Shown: one piece after another, positions 7,720-15,561 of the stretch
Layout of the letters: each line of letters opens with the position of its first letter
How positions within the stretch are numbered: the stretch's first letter is position 1
Assembly: GCA_900315675.1 (NCBI GenBank)
Contig: OMZY01000002.1
Coordinates: 186,001 to 250,000 of the forward strand
Length of the DNA: 64,000 bases
Direction: 5' to 3'
Origin: an uncultured Eubacteriales bacterium
GTDB lineage: Bacteria; Bacillota; Clostridia; Christensenellales; Aristaeellaceae
Notes under the pieces: generated by a model
Told to the model about the DNA's origin: nothing
The model's input: the letters and a program-made list of their open reading frames with translations, nothing else
The model's database searches: none
Program-made: the position numbers and the translations under genes

Positions 7720-9441
7720 ATGACATTCTCGGCAGCCAACACAATCTGGGTGCTCCTCGGAGCAGCACTGGTCTTCTTTATGCAGGCCGGCTTCGCCATG
7801 TGTGAAGCAGGCTTCACCCGCGCAAAGAACACAGGAAATATTCTGATGAAAAACCTGATGGACTTCTGCATCGGCACCCCCCTGTACTGGCTGTTCGGTT
7901 ACGGCATTATGTTCGGTGCCGGCACCGCGCTGTTCGGCTGGATCGATCCCTTCATCATGAAGGATTACAGCCACATTCTCCCGGCGGGCGTTCCGCTCTG
8001 GGCCTACGCCATTTTCCAGACGGTCTTCTGCGCCACCTCCGCTACCATCGTTTCCGGTGCCATGGCTGAACGGACCAAATTCTCCGCCTACTGCATCTAC
8101 TCCGCGGCAATCTCCCTGTTCATCTATCCGGTTTCCGGCCACTGGATCTGGGGCGGCGGTTTCCTTGCTGAAATGGGATTCCATGATTTCGCCGGTTCCA
8201 CTGCGGTTCACATGGTCGGCGGTGTCTGCGCCCTGATCGGTGCAAAAATCCTCGGACCCCGCGTCGGCAAGTACGGCAAGGATGGAAAGCCCCGTGCCAT
8301 CCTGGGCCACAACCTCTCCATCGCCGCGCTGGGCGTTTTCATCCTCTGGTTCTGCTGGTTCGGTTTCAACGGTGCGTCCACCGTGGGCATGGACAGCGAC
8401 GAACTGATCGGCAGCGCCTCCCTGGTATTCTTCAACACCAACCTGGCCGCAGCCGTTGCGACCCTGACCACCATGATCTTTACCTGGCTGCGCTACGGCA
8501 AGCCTGACGTCTCCATGACCTTCAACGCAGCCCTGGCCGGCCTGGTCGGCATCACCGCCGGCTGCGACGCCGTGAATCCCTTCGGTGCTGCCCTCATCGG
8601 CCTCGCCTGCGGCTTCGTGATTGTCTTCGCAGTGGAATTCTTTGACAAGGTTGTGAAGATCGACGACCCGGTCGGCGCCATCTCTGTCCACGGCGTCTGC
8701 GGTTCCCTCGGTACCATCCTGACCGGTCTGTTTGCCACCGGCGTCTCCACCCCCAAGGGTGTCTTCTACGGCGGCGGATTCAGCTTCTTCGGCGTCCAGG
8801 TTCTCGGTGTCCTGGCTACCATTGCCTGGACCGCGGCCATCATCACAGTTGTCTTCCTGCTCATCAAAAAGACCATCGGTCTGCGGGCGGATGCCGCGGA
8901 TGAGGTCATGGGCCTCGATCGCAGCGAGCACGGCCTGCTCACCGCTTATTCCGGATTTGCCATTCTGCCTGAAGAAGGCTTCGACGCCGGCGCCATCCTT
9001 CCCGCTCCCGCTGCACAGACTGCTCCTGTGGCAGAAGCCGTGCCGGTCGCCGCAAAGAAAGCGGATAAGGCTCCCGGCGAACCGGTGTATACCCGCGTAC
9101 AGATCATCTGCCGTCCTGCCAGCCTGGAAAGCCTGAAGAAGGCCATGAACGGCATCGGAATCACCGGCATGACCGTTACCAACGTCATGGGCTACGGCGC
9201 GCAGAAGGGCAAGCCTGAGTATTACCGCGGCACGCCTGTGGAAGTGACCCTCCTGCCCAAGGTACAGGTGGATATCGTTGTCAGCAAGGTTCCTGTGAGC
9301 GAAGTCATCGAAACCGCCCGCGGCGTCCTGTATACAGGGCATATCGGCGACGGCAAGATCTTTGTCCAGGATGTTGAAAACGTCGTCCGTGTCCGGACCG
9401 GTGAAGAAGGCTACGACGCTCTCCAGTCCGAAGATGAATAA
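7720..9441 (+). CDS. amt: Ammonium transporter fused to a P-II signalling domain
   Basis: 573 residues from the ATG at 7720 (RBS GGAAG 8 nt upstream). The much longer in-frame extension upstream contains the promoter and leader hairpin and is not coding. Residues 1-405 are a complete Amt: MQAGFAMCEAGFTRAKN, then HMVGG and IDDPVGAISVHGVCG with the pore histidines. After a Pro/Ala-rich linker, residues about 455-570 form a P-II domain: GYGAQKGKPEYYRGTP (T-loop), LLPKV, TGHIGDGKIFV, VVRVRTGE. Gln39, Lys58, the GDGK loop and the RxR of P-II are kept, so ATP/ADP and 2-oxoglutarate binding is expected. The uridylylated Tyr51 is replaced by Val. The gate protein is therefore carried in cis and cannot be modified as in enterics (inference). 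Confidence 0.95.
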   Translation: MTFSAANTIWVLLGAALVFFMQAGFAMCEAGFTRAKNTGNILMKNLMDFCIGTPLYWLFGYGIMFGAGTALFGWIDPFIMKDYSHILPAGVPLWAYAIFQTVFCATSATIVSGAMAERTKFSAYCIYSAAISLFIYPVSGHWIWGGGFLAEMGFHDFAGSTAVHMVGGVCALIGAKILGPRVGKYGKDGKPRAILGHNLSIAALGVFILWFCWFGFNGASTVGMDSDELIGSASLVFFNTNLAAAVATLTTMIFTWLRYGKPDVSMTFNAALAGLVGITAGCDAVNPFGAALIGLACGFVIVFAVEFFDKVVKIDDPVGAISVHGVCGSLGTILTGLFATGVSTPKGVFYGGGFSFFGVQVLGVLATIAWTAAIITVVFLLIKKTIGLRADAADEVMGLDRSEHGLLTAYSGFAILPEEGFDAGAILPAPAAQTAPVAEAVPVAAKKADKAPGEPVYTRVQIICRPASLESLKKAMNGIGITGMTVTNVMGYGAQKGKPEYYRGTPVEVTLLPKVQVDIVVSKVPVSEVIETARGVLYTGHIGDGKIFVQDVENVVRVRTGEEGYDALQSEDE

Positions 9442-9458
9442 TACCGTTTCTCTGACAG

Positions 9459-9495
9459 CAGTCCCCGGGAACTCCAGGTTCCCGGGGACTGTTTT
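9459..9495 (+). terminator. Terminator of the amt transcript
   Basis: Perfect 14-bp stem (arms 9459-9472 and 9478-9491, loop tccag) followed by a T-run. Confidence 0.9.
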
Positions 9496-9561
9496 GTCTT
9501 CCATTGTCAGGTTCTTCTGATGCTGTCGATTCCTGAAAAGTTCTCCCGCAGCGTCCCGCCG

Positions 9562-10053
9562 TTACCGGCAGAATTCCATACAGACCTGGGTATCCGTGCG
9601 GCCGGTTTCTCTGAAGCCGCATTTCGCGTAAACATGGATTGCTCTGTCATTGGTGAGATTGGTTCTCAGGTATACTTTTTTCAGCCCGAGAATATTCATG
9701 CCGTACGCTGTCAGGGCCTTTACCGCTTCCGTTCCGTAGCCTTTGCCCTGCATCTTCGCGGTAATGGCAATACCGATCTCCCCGGCGGTCTCTGTGACAT
9801 CCATCAGTTCAATGTTCCCGATGAATTTCCCGGATTTCTTCTCAATCATGGAAAACACCGGTGCCTGTACCGCCAGCTGTTCCCGGACCCATCTGACTTC
9901 ATCCGCTTCAGTATAGGGCTCGTGCCAGCCTCCGATGAATCGGTCCACATGTTCTATGTCATTGACCATTCCCAGGTAATCCTGAATCAGTTCTTCAGAA
10001 ACCTCAACGAAGCTGATATTCTCCGACTCAAAGATCTGCCTCAGTCCCATCAT
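9562..10053 (-). CDS. GNAT N-acetyltransferase (RimJ/RimL-like)
   Basis: 163 residues. The GNAT core is visible: AGEIGIAITAKMQGKGYGTEAV (about 89-110) contains the acetyl-CoA pyrophosphate loop Q/RxxGxG/A as QGKGYG. The end VYLRTNLTNDRAIHVYAKCGF is the conserved C-terminal strand and 'N..A...Y.K.GF' motif. It transfers an acetyl group from acetyl-CoA to an unknown amine. RBS GGAGAAG before the ATG at 10053. It ends 29 bp downstream of the Cys-rich gene in the same direction, so the two may be cotranscribed. Confidence 0.9.
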   Translation of the reverse strand: MMGLRQIFESENISFVEVSEELIQDYLGMVNDIEHVDRFIGGWHEPYTEADEVRWVREQLAVQAPVFSMIEKKSGKFIGNIELMDVTETAGEIGIAITAKMQGKGYGTEAVKALTAYGMNILGLKKVYLRTNLTNDRAIHVYAKCGFRETGRTDTQVCMEFCR

Positions 10054-10082
10054 TCCGCTTCTCCATTTCTTTTTGCCACGGT

Positions 10083-10463
10083 TCAGTTTGATCTTTTCCC
10101 GGTCCGGATAAACCGAATCAGTTCCTCCGTATCCTCAAAGTCGTCATAATCACCCGTGATTCCCTCCCGGTGATAAACCACGCCGTTCTTTTCGTTCCGT
10201 TCCAGACAGTCCAGCAGTTCTTTTTCGCCGTATAGCCTGGCAAAGAGTGTAAAGCCATAGGGTTTGATTTTTCCGAGCAGTTGTTTCCGGCAGTCTTCCC
10301 CGCATTCATAGCAGTGTTTCAACCCCTTCTCTGCGGAGCATTTCCGGTTTTCACACCAGGAAAAACCGGGGCAGTCTCCGGAGTCACAGCCCCTGCAGTG
10401 TGCGTTTTCGCTGCACAGGCAGCAGGCCAGTCCGCATCGCGCGATTCCAAGTTCCCGCTTCAT
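10083..10463 (-). CDS. Cysteine-rich DUF3795-type protein
   Basis: 126 residues with twelve cysteines in the first 60, arranged in CxxC and CxxxC pairs (CGLACCLC, CRGC, CPGF, CENRKC, CYECGEDC). This matches the zinc or Fe-S binding pattern of the DUF3795 family, which is common in anaerobes. The C-terminal half, FARLYGEKELLDCLERNEKN, is helical. Metal binding is inference from the cysteines; function unknown. RBS GAGGATTGAG before the ATG at 10463. Confidence 0.75.
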   Translation of the reverse strand: MKRELGIARCGLACCLCSENAHCRGCDSGDCPGFSWCENRKCSAEKGLKHCYECGEDCRKQLLGKIKPYGFTLFARLYGEKELLDCLERNEKNGVVYHREGITGDYDDFEDTEELIRFIRTGKRSN

Positions 10464-10560
10464 ATCTCAATCCTCGCATTCCCTGTTGATTCATGACCCA
10501 TATTTTACTATGGATAGATCCGGATGGAAAGACGAACAAAAGTATAATATTGTTTGCCCG

Positions 10561-10598
10561 CAGAAAAGGGCCTCCGCCTTCCCGGCAGAGGCCTTCTG
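10561..10598 (-). terminator. Terminator of the two-component system operon
   Basis: GGCCTC/GAGGCC core with an outer CAGAA/TTCTG pair. Read on the minus strand it ends in CTTTTCTG, a short U-run. It lies 19 bp after the histidine kinase stop. Confidence 0.6.
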
Positions 10599-10616
10599 TG
10601 AATTTCTGTCCAGGGA

Positions 10617-11846
10617 TCAGAGTTCCACTGTTACCCGGAAGGTATGTTCATCCGGATAATCAACAGTCAGCTTTCCGTGATGCTTTTCCGCTATGCGCCG
10701 GGCGGCCGCCAGGCCGATCCCGGATCCGCCGCTCTTCTGGGTGCGGGCGCTGTCTCCCCGTACAAAGCGTTCTGTCAGTTTCTCCGGTTTCTCTGTCGGC
10801 AGGCTTGTTACGGAATTGGACAGCACAATCCGGGTTCTCTTTTTCCAGGGTGTCACGGACAAACGGACCTCCCCGTTTTCCGGTGTATACTGCACCGCGT
10901 TATCCATCAGCAGGCAGAAAACCCTCCGGATCAGGTTCTCCGCACCCCTGACAGGCGCCGTTTTCTCCAGCTTTGCTTCTCCCCGGATCTGTTTCTGCTT
11001 CAGGGAAGGCTGATATTCCTCCCAGATTTCCTCGGCCAGCATGGTCAGCTCTGTTTCCCCGAACACTTCCTCATTTTTTCCTTCATCCAGCCGGGCCATC
11101 ATAATCAGATCCTGCACCAGGTGCTCCATCCGGTTTACCTGGGCCCGGATATTCCCGGTCCACTTGTTCTGGCCTTCACGCAGTTCCAGCACATCCAGGT
11201 TTGCCCGGGCGATGGCTACCGGCGTCTTCAGGTCGTGGCCGGCGTCCGTGATGAACCGTCGCTGCTCCTCCGCGTTCCGGACAAAGATGTCCGCCACCTT
11301 GCCGGAAACCGGGAACAGCACGATGATCAGCAGCAGAAAGATCCCGATGCCGACCAGGCCCGCATTTTTCAGAAACTCATAAAGCGTATGCAATACAATC
11401 GACATGTCCACCAGGATGGCTTTACCGGTTCCGTCTTCATTCTTCCGGATGCCGAATTTGCAGGAACCGGCTTTCCCCCTGTCAATTCCCTGTTCCGCTG
11501 CGTTCCGGACGCTTTCCAGCACGCTGTCGTCCGGATCCTCCTCGATGCCGGATTTTCTTTCGATGCTGATTTCGCCATCCCCTGTGATCAGCAATTCATA
11601 AAAGCCGGAGGGATTATTCCGCCGTCCCGGCCTGTACCCGAACATTGGCGGTGAGTCCTGCGTAAACCGCGGTGCGTTCTCCCGGTTCCCCCTGTTTTTC
11701 TGCAGTTCCGAAGCGATAAAGCTGTCCGCGTTTTCTTCGATCCGCTGATAACTGAACAGCCAGATTCCGGCCACCGCAATCACCAGGATAATCAGGAAGG
11801 AAAGCACGCCGCTGAGCATAATCCGGCTGCGGTAGTATTTCTTCAT
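10617..11846 (-). CDS. Sensor histidine kinase
   Basis: 409 residues. A first transmembrane helix at about 8-32 (SGVLSFLIILVIAVAGIWLF) and a second at about 165-188 bracket an extracytoplasmic sensor of about 130 residues. The DHp H-box is ITDAGHDLKTPVAIARANLD, with the phosphorylated His in GHDLKTP. The ATPase has the N-box LMDNAVQYTP, a G-box GGSGIGLAAARRIAEKHHG and a normal C-terminal end. It overlaps the response regulator stop by 4 bp (ATGA), so they are translationally coupled. The signal is unknown. Confidence 0.95.
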   Translation of the reverse strand: MKKYYRSRIMLSGVLSFLIILVIAVAGIWLFSYQRIEENADSFIASELQKNRGNRENAPRFTQDSPPMFGYRPGRRNNPSGFYELLITGDGEISIERKSGIEEDPDDSVLESVRNAAEQGIDRGKAGSCKFGIRKNEDGTGKAILVDMSIVLHTLYEFLKNAGLVGIGIFLLLIIVLFPVSGKVADIFVRNAEEQRRFITDAGHDLKTPVAIARANLDVLELREGQNKWTGNIRAQVNRMEHLVQDLIMMARLDEGKNEEVFGETELTMLAEEIWEEYQPSLKQKQIRGEAKLEKTAPVRGAENLIRRVFCLLMDNAVQYTPENGEVRLSVTPWKKRTRIVLSNSVTSLPTEKPEKLTERFVRGDSARTQKSGGSGIGLAAARRIAEKHHGKLTVDYPDEHTFRVTVEL

Positions 11847-12517
11847 TGTTTTTCCTCCAGCGCGTATCCGACCCCGCGTTTCGACAGGATCTCAACGTGC
11901 GCCCCCAGGGACTCCAGTTTCTTCCGCAATCCCGAGATATGGACCCATACCGTGCCGTATTCAACCTCCGCGTCCATTCCCCAGACCCGGTCCAGCAGCG
12001 CGTCCGCGGAAAAATATACATGCGGATTCCGCATGAACAGTTCGATCAGGTGGTATTCCCGGTTGCTCAGCGGGCTGTTTTTCCCGTCCACCCGCAGCGC
12101 GCAGCCGTTTTTGTCCAGCGTCAGGTTTCCAAGCGTTACCTGTTCACCCTGGTAATTCTGTCCGCGCCGGGTCAGCGCGTCAATCCGCACGCGCAGTTCT
12201 TCCAGGGCAAAGGGTTTGGTCAGATAATCGTCGCTGCCGCTCTCAAAGCCCGCCACCTTGTCCCGGATTTCCCCTTTTGCGGTCAGCAGCAGCACCGGCG
12301 TTGTGTTTCCTTCCGCCCGGAGCGTGCGCAGCACCGTCAGTCCGTCCATGCCCGGCATCATAATATCCAGGATCAGGACGTCATAGCTGCCCATTCGTGC
12401 CGTTTCCAGCGCGTCTGTGCCGTTTCCGGCCCAGTCCACTCCATAATGATGATATTCAAGATATGCAACAACCGCGTCGGCCATTGCTTCCTCGTCTTCC
12501 GCCAGAAGAAGCCGCAT
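11843..12517 (-). CDS. OmpR/PhoB-family response regulator
   Basis: 224 residues. Receiver domain at 1-120 with the acidic pair in LLAEDEEA, the phosphoacceptor Asp in VLILDIMMPG and the conserved Lys in LLTAKG. The winged-helix output domain is at about 130-222 (LSNREYHLIELFMRNP, VWVHISGLRKKLE). The ATG at 12517 is chosen over a GTG two codons upstream because GGGGGC is better spaced from it. It is first in the operon with the histidine kinase. TTAAGG direct repeats at its promoter suggest autoregulation. Confidence 0.95.
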   Translation of the reverse strand: MRLLLAEDEEAMADAVVAYLEYHHYGVDWAGNGTDALETARMGSYDVLILDIMMPGMDGLTVLRTLRAEGNTTPVLLLTAKGEIRDKVAGFESGSDDYLTKPFALEELRVRIDALTRRGQNYQGEQVTLGNLTLDKNGCALRVDGKNSPLSNREYHLIELFMRNPHVYFSADALLDRVWGMDAEVEYGTVWVHISGLRKKLESLGAHVEILSKRGVGYALEEKQ

Positions 12518-12552
12518 CCGCACCGCCCCCTTTCCCCAATTATTGCAAAGGC

Positions 12553-12603
12553 AGTATACCCTGCCAACCTTAAATGATCCTTAAGTCAAAAGACTTAAGG
12601 ATC
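12553..12603 (-). promoter_or_regulatory. Regulator promoter with TTAAGG direct repeats and a long palindrome
   Basis: On the minus strand TATACT (12553-12558) is a -10 without a good -35. TTAAGG occurs at 12568-12573 and again at 12579-12584, an 11-bp period, covering the -35. This is the usual arrangement for OmpR/PhoB-type activators. The second copy is half of a perfect 12-bp-arm palindrome, GATCCTTAAGTC/GACTTAAGGATC (12576-12603, loop AAAA). Confidence 0.55.
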
Positions 12604-12669
12604 GTTTACACTTTTCACTCTTCACTTTCCCATTCCTCAGTTCAGCGCTTCATTGCCGGAGCGTTCTTC

Positions 12670-12698
12670 TTGACATCCCGCTGTCAAGGTTGTACAAT
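12670..12698 (+). promoter_or_regulatory. purF promoter
   Basis: TTGACA (12670-12675), 17 bp, TACAAT (12693-12698). Confidence 0.88.
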
Positions 12699-12711
12699 CC
12701 GTCTATCAAAG

Positions 12712-12756
12712 GGCAAAGGCGTCCTTCAGTTCAGGCTGAAGGACGCTTTCTCTTTT
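12712..12756 (+). promoter_or_regulatory. Promoter-proximal hairpin/U-run in the purF leader
   Basis: GCGTCCTTCAG (12719-12729) pairs perfectly with CTGAAGGACGC (12736-12746) around the loop TTCAGG; TTTCTCTTTTTT follows. The RBS starts 3 nt after the T-run. The segment GGCAAAGGCGTCCT at the start of the hairpin is identical in the dapL leader at 46357-46370. The layout predicts conditional termination before purF is reached. Confidence 0.72.
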
Positions 12757-12773
12757 TTCGGAGGATCTGTCTT

Positions 12774-14189
12774 ATGCATGAGGAATGCGGCGTTTTCGGC
12801 ATCTGGTCACCGGTCAGGAAAGCAGTTCCCCGGGAGATCTACCTGGGGCTTTACGCCCTCCAGCACCGGGGGCAGGAAAGCTGCGGTATTGCGGTTTCCT
12901 GCGACGGCGTGTTCCATCATCTGAAGGGAGACGGGCTGGTCGGTGATGTTTTCAGCCGTTCATCCCTGGATCGTCTGGGAGAAGGAAATATCGCCGTCGG
13001 CCATGTCCGTTATTCCACCACCGGCGGAAAAAATCACAACAACATCCAGCCCATCGTCATCAGTCATATGAAGGGAAACCTGGCCTTGTGCCACAACGGC
13101 AACCTGGTCAACGCCCGTTCCCTGCGCACACAGCATGAGCTGAACGGCGGCATCTTCCATGGCACCGCCGATACCGAAACCATCATCTATACCATCGTTG
13201 CCGAGCGCCTGAAGGTATCCTCCACGGAAGAAGCGGTTTTCCGGACCATGCAGCAGCTTCAGGGCGCTTATTCCTGTGCGCTCATGACTGCCACCAAACT
13301 CATCGCTTTCCGGGATCCCAACGGTTTCCGGCCGCTCTGCTGCGGCCGGACTGCAGACGGTTCCTGGGTGGTTTCTTCCGAGTCCTGTGCCCTGGATGCC
13401 GTCGGTGCCAAAATGGTCCGGGATATTGATCCCGGGGAGATCGTTGTTTTCGGAAAGGACGGTGTGGTTTCGGACCGCCGCCTCTGCGGAAAGCCGCGTT
13501 CCCTCTGTGTCTTTGAATATATCTATTTTGCCCGTCCGGACTCTGTGATTGAAGGCGTTCCTGTCCACCATTCGCGCCTGCAGGCCGGCCGCTTTCTGGC
13601 CCGGGAAAATCCGGTGGAAGCGGATGTGGTCATCGGCGTTCCGGATTCCGGCATTGACGCCGCCCTGGGGTATGCTCAGGAAAGCGGCATTCCCTACGGC
13701 GTCGGATTCCTGAAAAACAAATATATCGGCCGCAGCTTCATCGCGCCCAGCCAGGATATGCGGGAAACCGCCGTGCGGATCAAGCTGAACGTCATTGCGG
13801 AAACCGTCCGGGATAAGCGTGTCGTGCTGATCGATGACTCCATCGTCCGCGGCACCACCAGTGAGCGGATCGTCCGTCTCCTGCGGGAATCCGGCGCAAA
13901 GGAAGTCCATATGCGCATTTCCTCCCCGCCCTTCCGCTATCCCTGCTTCTTCGGCACGGACGTGGATTCCCGTGAAAACCTGATTGCCTGCCGCCTGAAT
14001 TCGGTGGAGGAAATCGCGGCGGAAATCGGCGCCGATTCCCTCGCCTATCTCTCTGTGGAATCAGCGCACCGCCTGGCCGGCGATCACGGCTGTACCTTCT
14101 GCGACGGCTGCTTCACCGGCAGGTATCCAATTGATATTCCGGAGGAACAGGGCAAAAGCAAGTTCGAGCAGCCTATTCAGGAAGAATAA
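12774..14189 (+). CDS. purF: Amidophosphoribosyltransferase (glutamine PRPP amidotransferase)
   Basis: 471 residues. It catalyses the first step of purine synthesis, moving ammonia from glutamine onto PRPP. The start at 12774 gives MHEECGVFGIW, a four-residue propeptide before the nucleophile Cys, as in the Bacillus-type enzyme. RHS-type glutaminase motifs follow (LQHRGQESCG, LCHNGNLVN). The PRPP loop is VVLIDDSIVRGTTS (about 349-362). Cysteines in SLCVFEY, YPCFFG and GCTFCDGC are the [4Fe-4S] ligands of this class. RBS CGGAGGAT. No other pur gene is nearby; control by the nitrogen-type leader is inferred. Confidence 0.96.
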   Translation: MHEECGVFGIWSPVRKAVPREIYLGLYALQHRGQESCGIAVSCDGVFHHLKGDGLVGDVFSRSSLDRLGEGNIAVGHVRYSTTGGKNHNNIQPIVISHMKGNLALCHNGNLVNARSLRTQHELNGGIFHGTADTETIIYTIVAERLKVSSTEEAVFRTMQQLQGAYSCALMTATKLIAFRDPNGFRPLCCGRTADGSWVVSSESCALDAVGAKMVRDIDPGEIVVFGKDGVVSDRRLCGKPRSLCVFEYIYFARPDSVIEGVPVHHSRLQAGRFLARENPVEADVVIGVPDSGIDAALGYAQESGIPYGVGFLKNKYIGRSFIAPSQDMRETAVRIKLNVIAETVRDKRVVLIDDSIVRGTTSERIVRLLRESGAKEVHMRISSPPFRYPCFFGTDVDSRENLIACRLNSVEEIAAEIGADSLAYLSVESAHRLAGDHGCTFCDGCFTGRYPIDIPEEQGKSKFEQPIQEE

Positions 14190-14219
14190 AAAGAAGGCAA
14201 GGCCTTCTTTTTATTCTTC
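14181..14219 (+). terminator. Terminator made from the last codons of purF
   Basis: A perfect 18-bp stem (arms 14181-14198 and 14202-14219, loop aag) whose left arm includes the final Glu-Glu codons and the stop codon. The right arm carries CTTCTTTTTATTC. Confidence 0.8.
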
Positions 14220-14221
14220 CT

Positions 14222-14253
14222 GAACTCTTCACTCTACACTCTTCACTCTTAAC
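14222..14253. repeat. Heptad repeat between purF and the hydrolase gene
   Basis: Degenerate tandem 7-bp units on the plus strand: two CACTCTT, one CACTCTA, with diverged flanks (AACTCTT). Same kind of repeat as at 44099-44136. Confidence 0.6.
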
Positions 14254-14264
14254 TGGTCACATTC

Positions 14265-15062
14265 TCACTTCAAAAACTTCTCCACCGCCAGGATCAGCTT
14301 TTTCCGCGCTTCTTTGGCGTTCCTGGTCCACCGCATCGTATCAAACCCGTGGATATTCCCGTGAAACACGTCCACATGGGCCTCCACGCCGGCGTCCTTC
14401 AGGTTCTGCACATAAGTCAGCGTCTCATCCCGGAAAGGTTCCCCGTCCTCCACAAAGGTATAGCAGGGCGGCAGGCCGGAATAGTCTGTTTCCCGGGACG
14501 GCGAGGCATAGGAAGGTACATGGTCTGTGCCGTACAGGTCTCCCAGGTATTTGTGCCAGCCCCAGTGATTCCGCCGGGTGCCCCAGCCATGGGAATGGCT
14601 GTGCCGGGAAGATTCCGTATCGTTGCAGTCCAGCATCGGATACAGGGGAATCTGGCAGGACACCGGTATTTTTCCCTCATCCCGTGCCCGGATGCATACA
14701 GCCGCTGCCAGTCCGCCGCCGGCGCTTTCTCCGCCGACCACGATCCGGTTCCGGTCCACACCCAGTTCTTCTGCGTGGCTGTAAAGGTATTCCAGCGCGG
14801 TATAGCAGTCTTCCATTGCCGCCGGATAGGGAGTCCTGACCGCCCGTCTGTATTCCGGGGCAATCAGAACAGCTCCGAAGTGTTTTGCCAGCACGCTGCC
14901 CGCGGTCAGGTAAACCATGGAGGCCATTCCCGTCACATATCCGCCGCCGTGGATCCAGAGAATACCGGGGACCGGTTTCTCCTGTTTTTCCGGATGCAGG
15001 ATCAGGATCTTCATCCTTCCCGCAGGGCTTTCGATCCGGCGAATTGTACTCTTCAGCTTCAT
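14265..15062 (-). CDS. Alpha/beta hydrolase, HSL-type acyl esterase
   Basis: 265 residues. Hormone-sensitive-lipase-type motifs: oxyanion HGGGY (about 38-42), nucleophile GESAGG (about 115-120) and a late His in HGNIHGFD. These define cytoplasmic carboxylesterases or acetyl-hydrolases. The ATG at 15062 is used because GGAGG is upstream and the fold begins right after it; the longer in-frame extension has no RBS. Substrate unknown. It converges on purF. Confidence 0.88.
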   Translation of the reverse strand: MKLKSTIRRIESPAGRMKILILHPEKQEKPVPGILWIHGGGYVTGMASMVYLTAGSVLAKHFGAVLIAPEYRRAVRTPYPAAMEDCYTALEYLYSHAEELGVDRNRIVVGGESAGGGLAAAVCIRARDEGKIPVSCQIPLYPMLDCNDTESSRHSHSHGWGTRRNHWGWHKYLGDLYGTDHVPSYASPSRETDYSGLPPCYTFVEDGEPFRDETLTYVQNLKDAGVEAHVDVFHGNIHGFDTMRWTRNAKEARKKLILAVEKFLK

Positions 15063-15187
15063 GTTTCGGCCTCCGTCATATGCACCCGTCTTTTCGTGCA
15101 TTGCAAAGATTATACCAGAATCTTCCATAAAAGAACATGCCTGTATTTTTCTCTTGTTTTCAGTCTGTACTTTCCGCATATATTGCC

Positions 15188-15217
15188 TTGACAGCCCTTA
15201 TCGGCGGAAATTATAAT
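15188..15217 (+). promoter_or_regulatory. Promoter of the T-box/ABC transporter/DAHP synthase unit
   Basis: TTGACA (15188-15193), 18-bp spacer, TATAAT (15212-15217). Confidence 0.85.
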
Positions 15218-15223
15218 ACCGCA

Positions 15224-15490
15224 AAAGCGATGATCAAGGCGAGTAGCCGGATCATGGCGGTGTCCAGAGAGCCCCGCGTTTGCTGCAAGCGGGGAGACCG
15301 CCGGTCGGTGAAATTCCCCTTGTATGCTTCCCGTTGAAACCTTTACTGGCAAGTAGGCGGTGACGGAATGCGGCCGTTATCTTCCGCAGGACGGATGACA
15401 GTCTGTCCCTGAGGCCGCAATGGCGCGGCGAACCAAGGTGGTACCACGATGATGAATCGTCCTTCGGAAGGGTCCGGAGGATTTTTTATT
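15224..15490 (+). promoter_or_regulatory. T-box riboswitch, specifier read as UUC (Phe)
   Basis: The T-box sequence AAGGTGGTACCACG (15435-15448) is followed by a terminator ending in TTTTTT (about 15456-15487). In stem I, CAAGG (15235-15239) pairs with CCTTG (15318-15322). AGTA (15242-15245) and GGTGAA (15307-15312) are the loop-E strands, and AGAGAG (15265-15270) marks the distal part. The triplet after GUGAA-A is UUC at 15314-15316, so uncharged tRNA-Phe is the expected ligand. The call rests on manual pairing; UAC and UGG triplets further on fit the stem geometry less well. Confidence 0.85.
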
Positions 15491-15561
15491 TCCCGCTTTT
15501 CCCTCCCCCTGAGGGGAGAAGAGATATTCGTTTCCCATGTTATTTTGAAGGAGGCTTTCCC

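Noticed and set aside
7546-9504. Long open frame antisense to amt (652 codons)
   Set aside because: Its composition (Gly, Asp, Glu, Val, His) is the mirror of the Amt codons; there is no RBS or known domain. Similar antisense frames at 15343-16575, 16602-17930, 47676-49034, 53976-55649 and 55972-57789 were rejected for the same reason.
15306-15350. UAC or UGG as T-box specifier
   Set aside because: These triplets lie beyond the base pair CAAGG/CCTTG that closes the specifier loop; UUC sits in the expected place after GUGAA.
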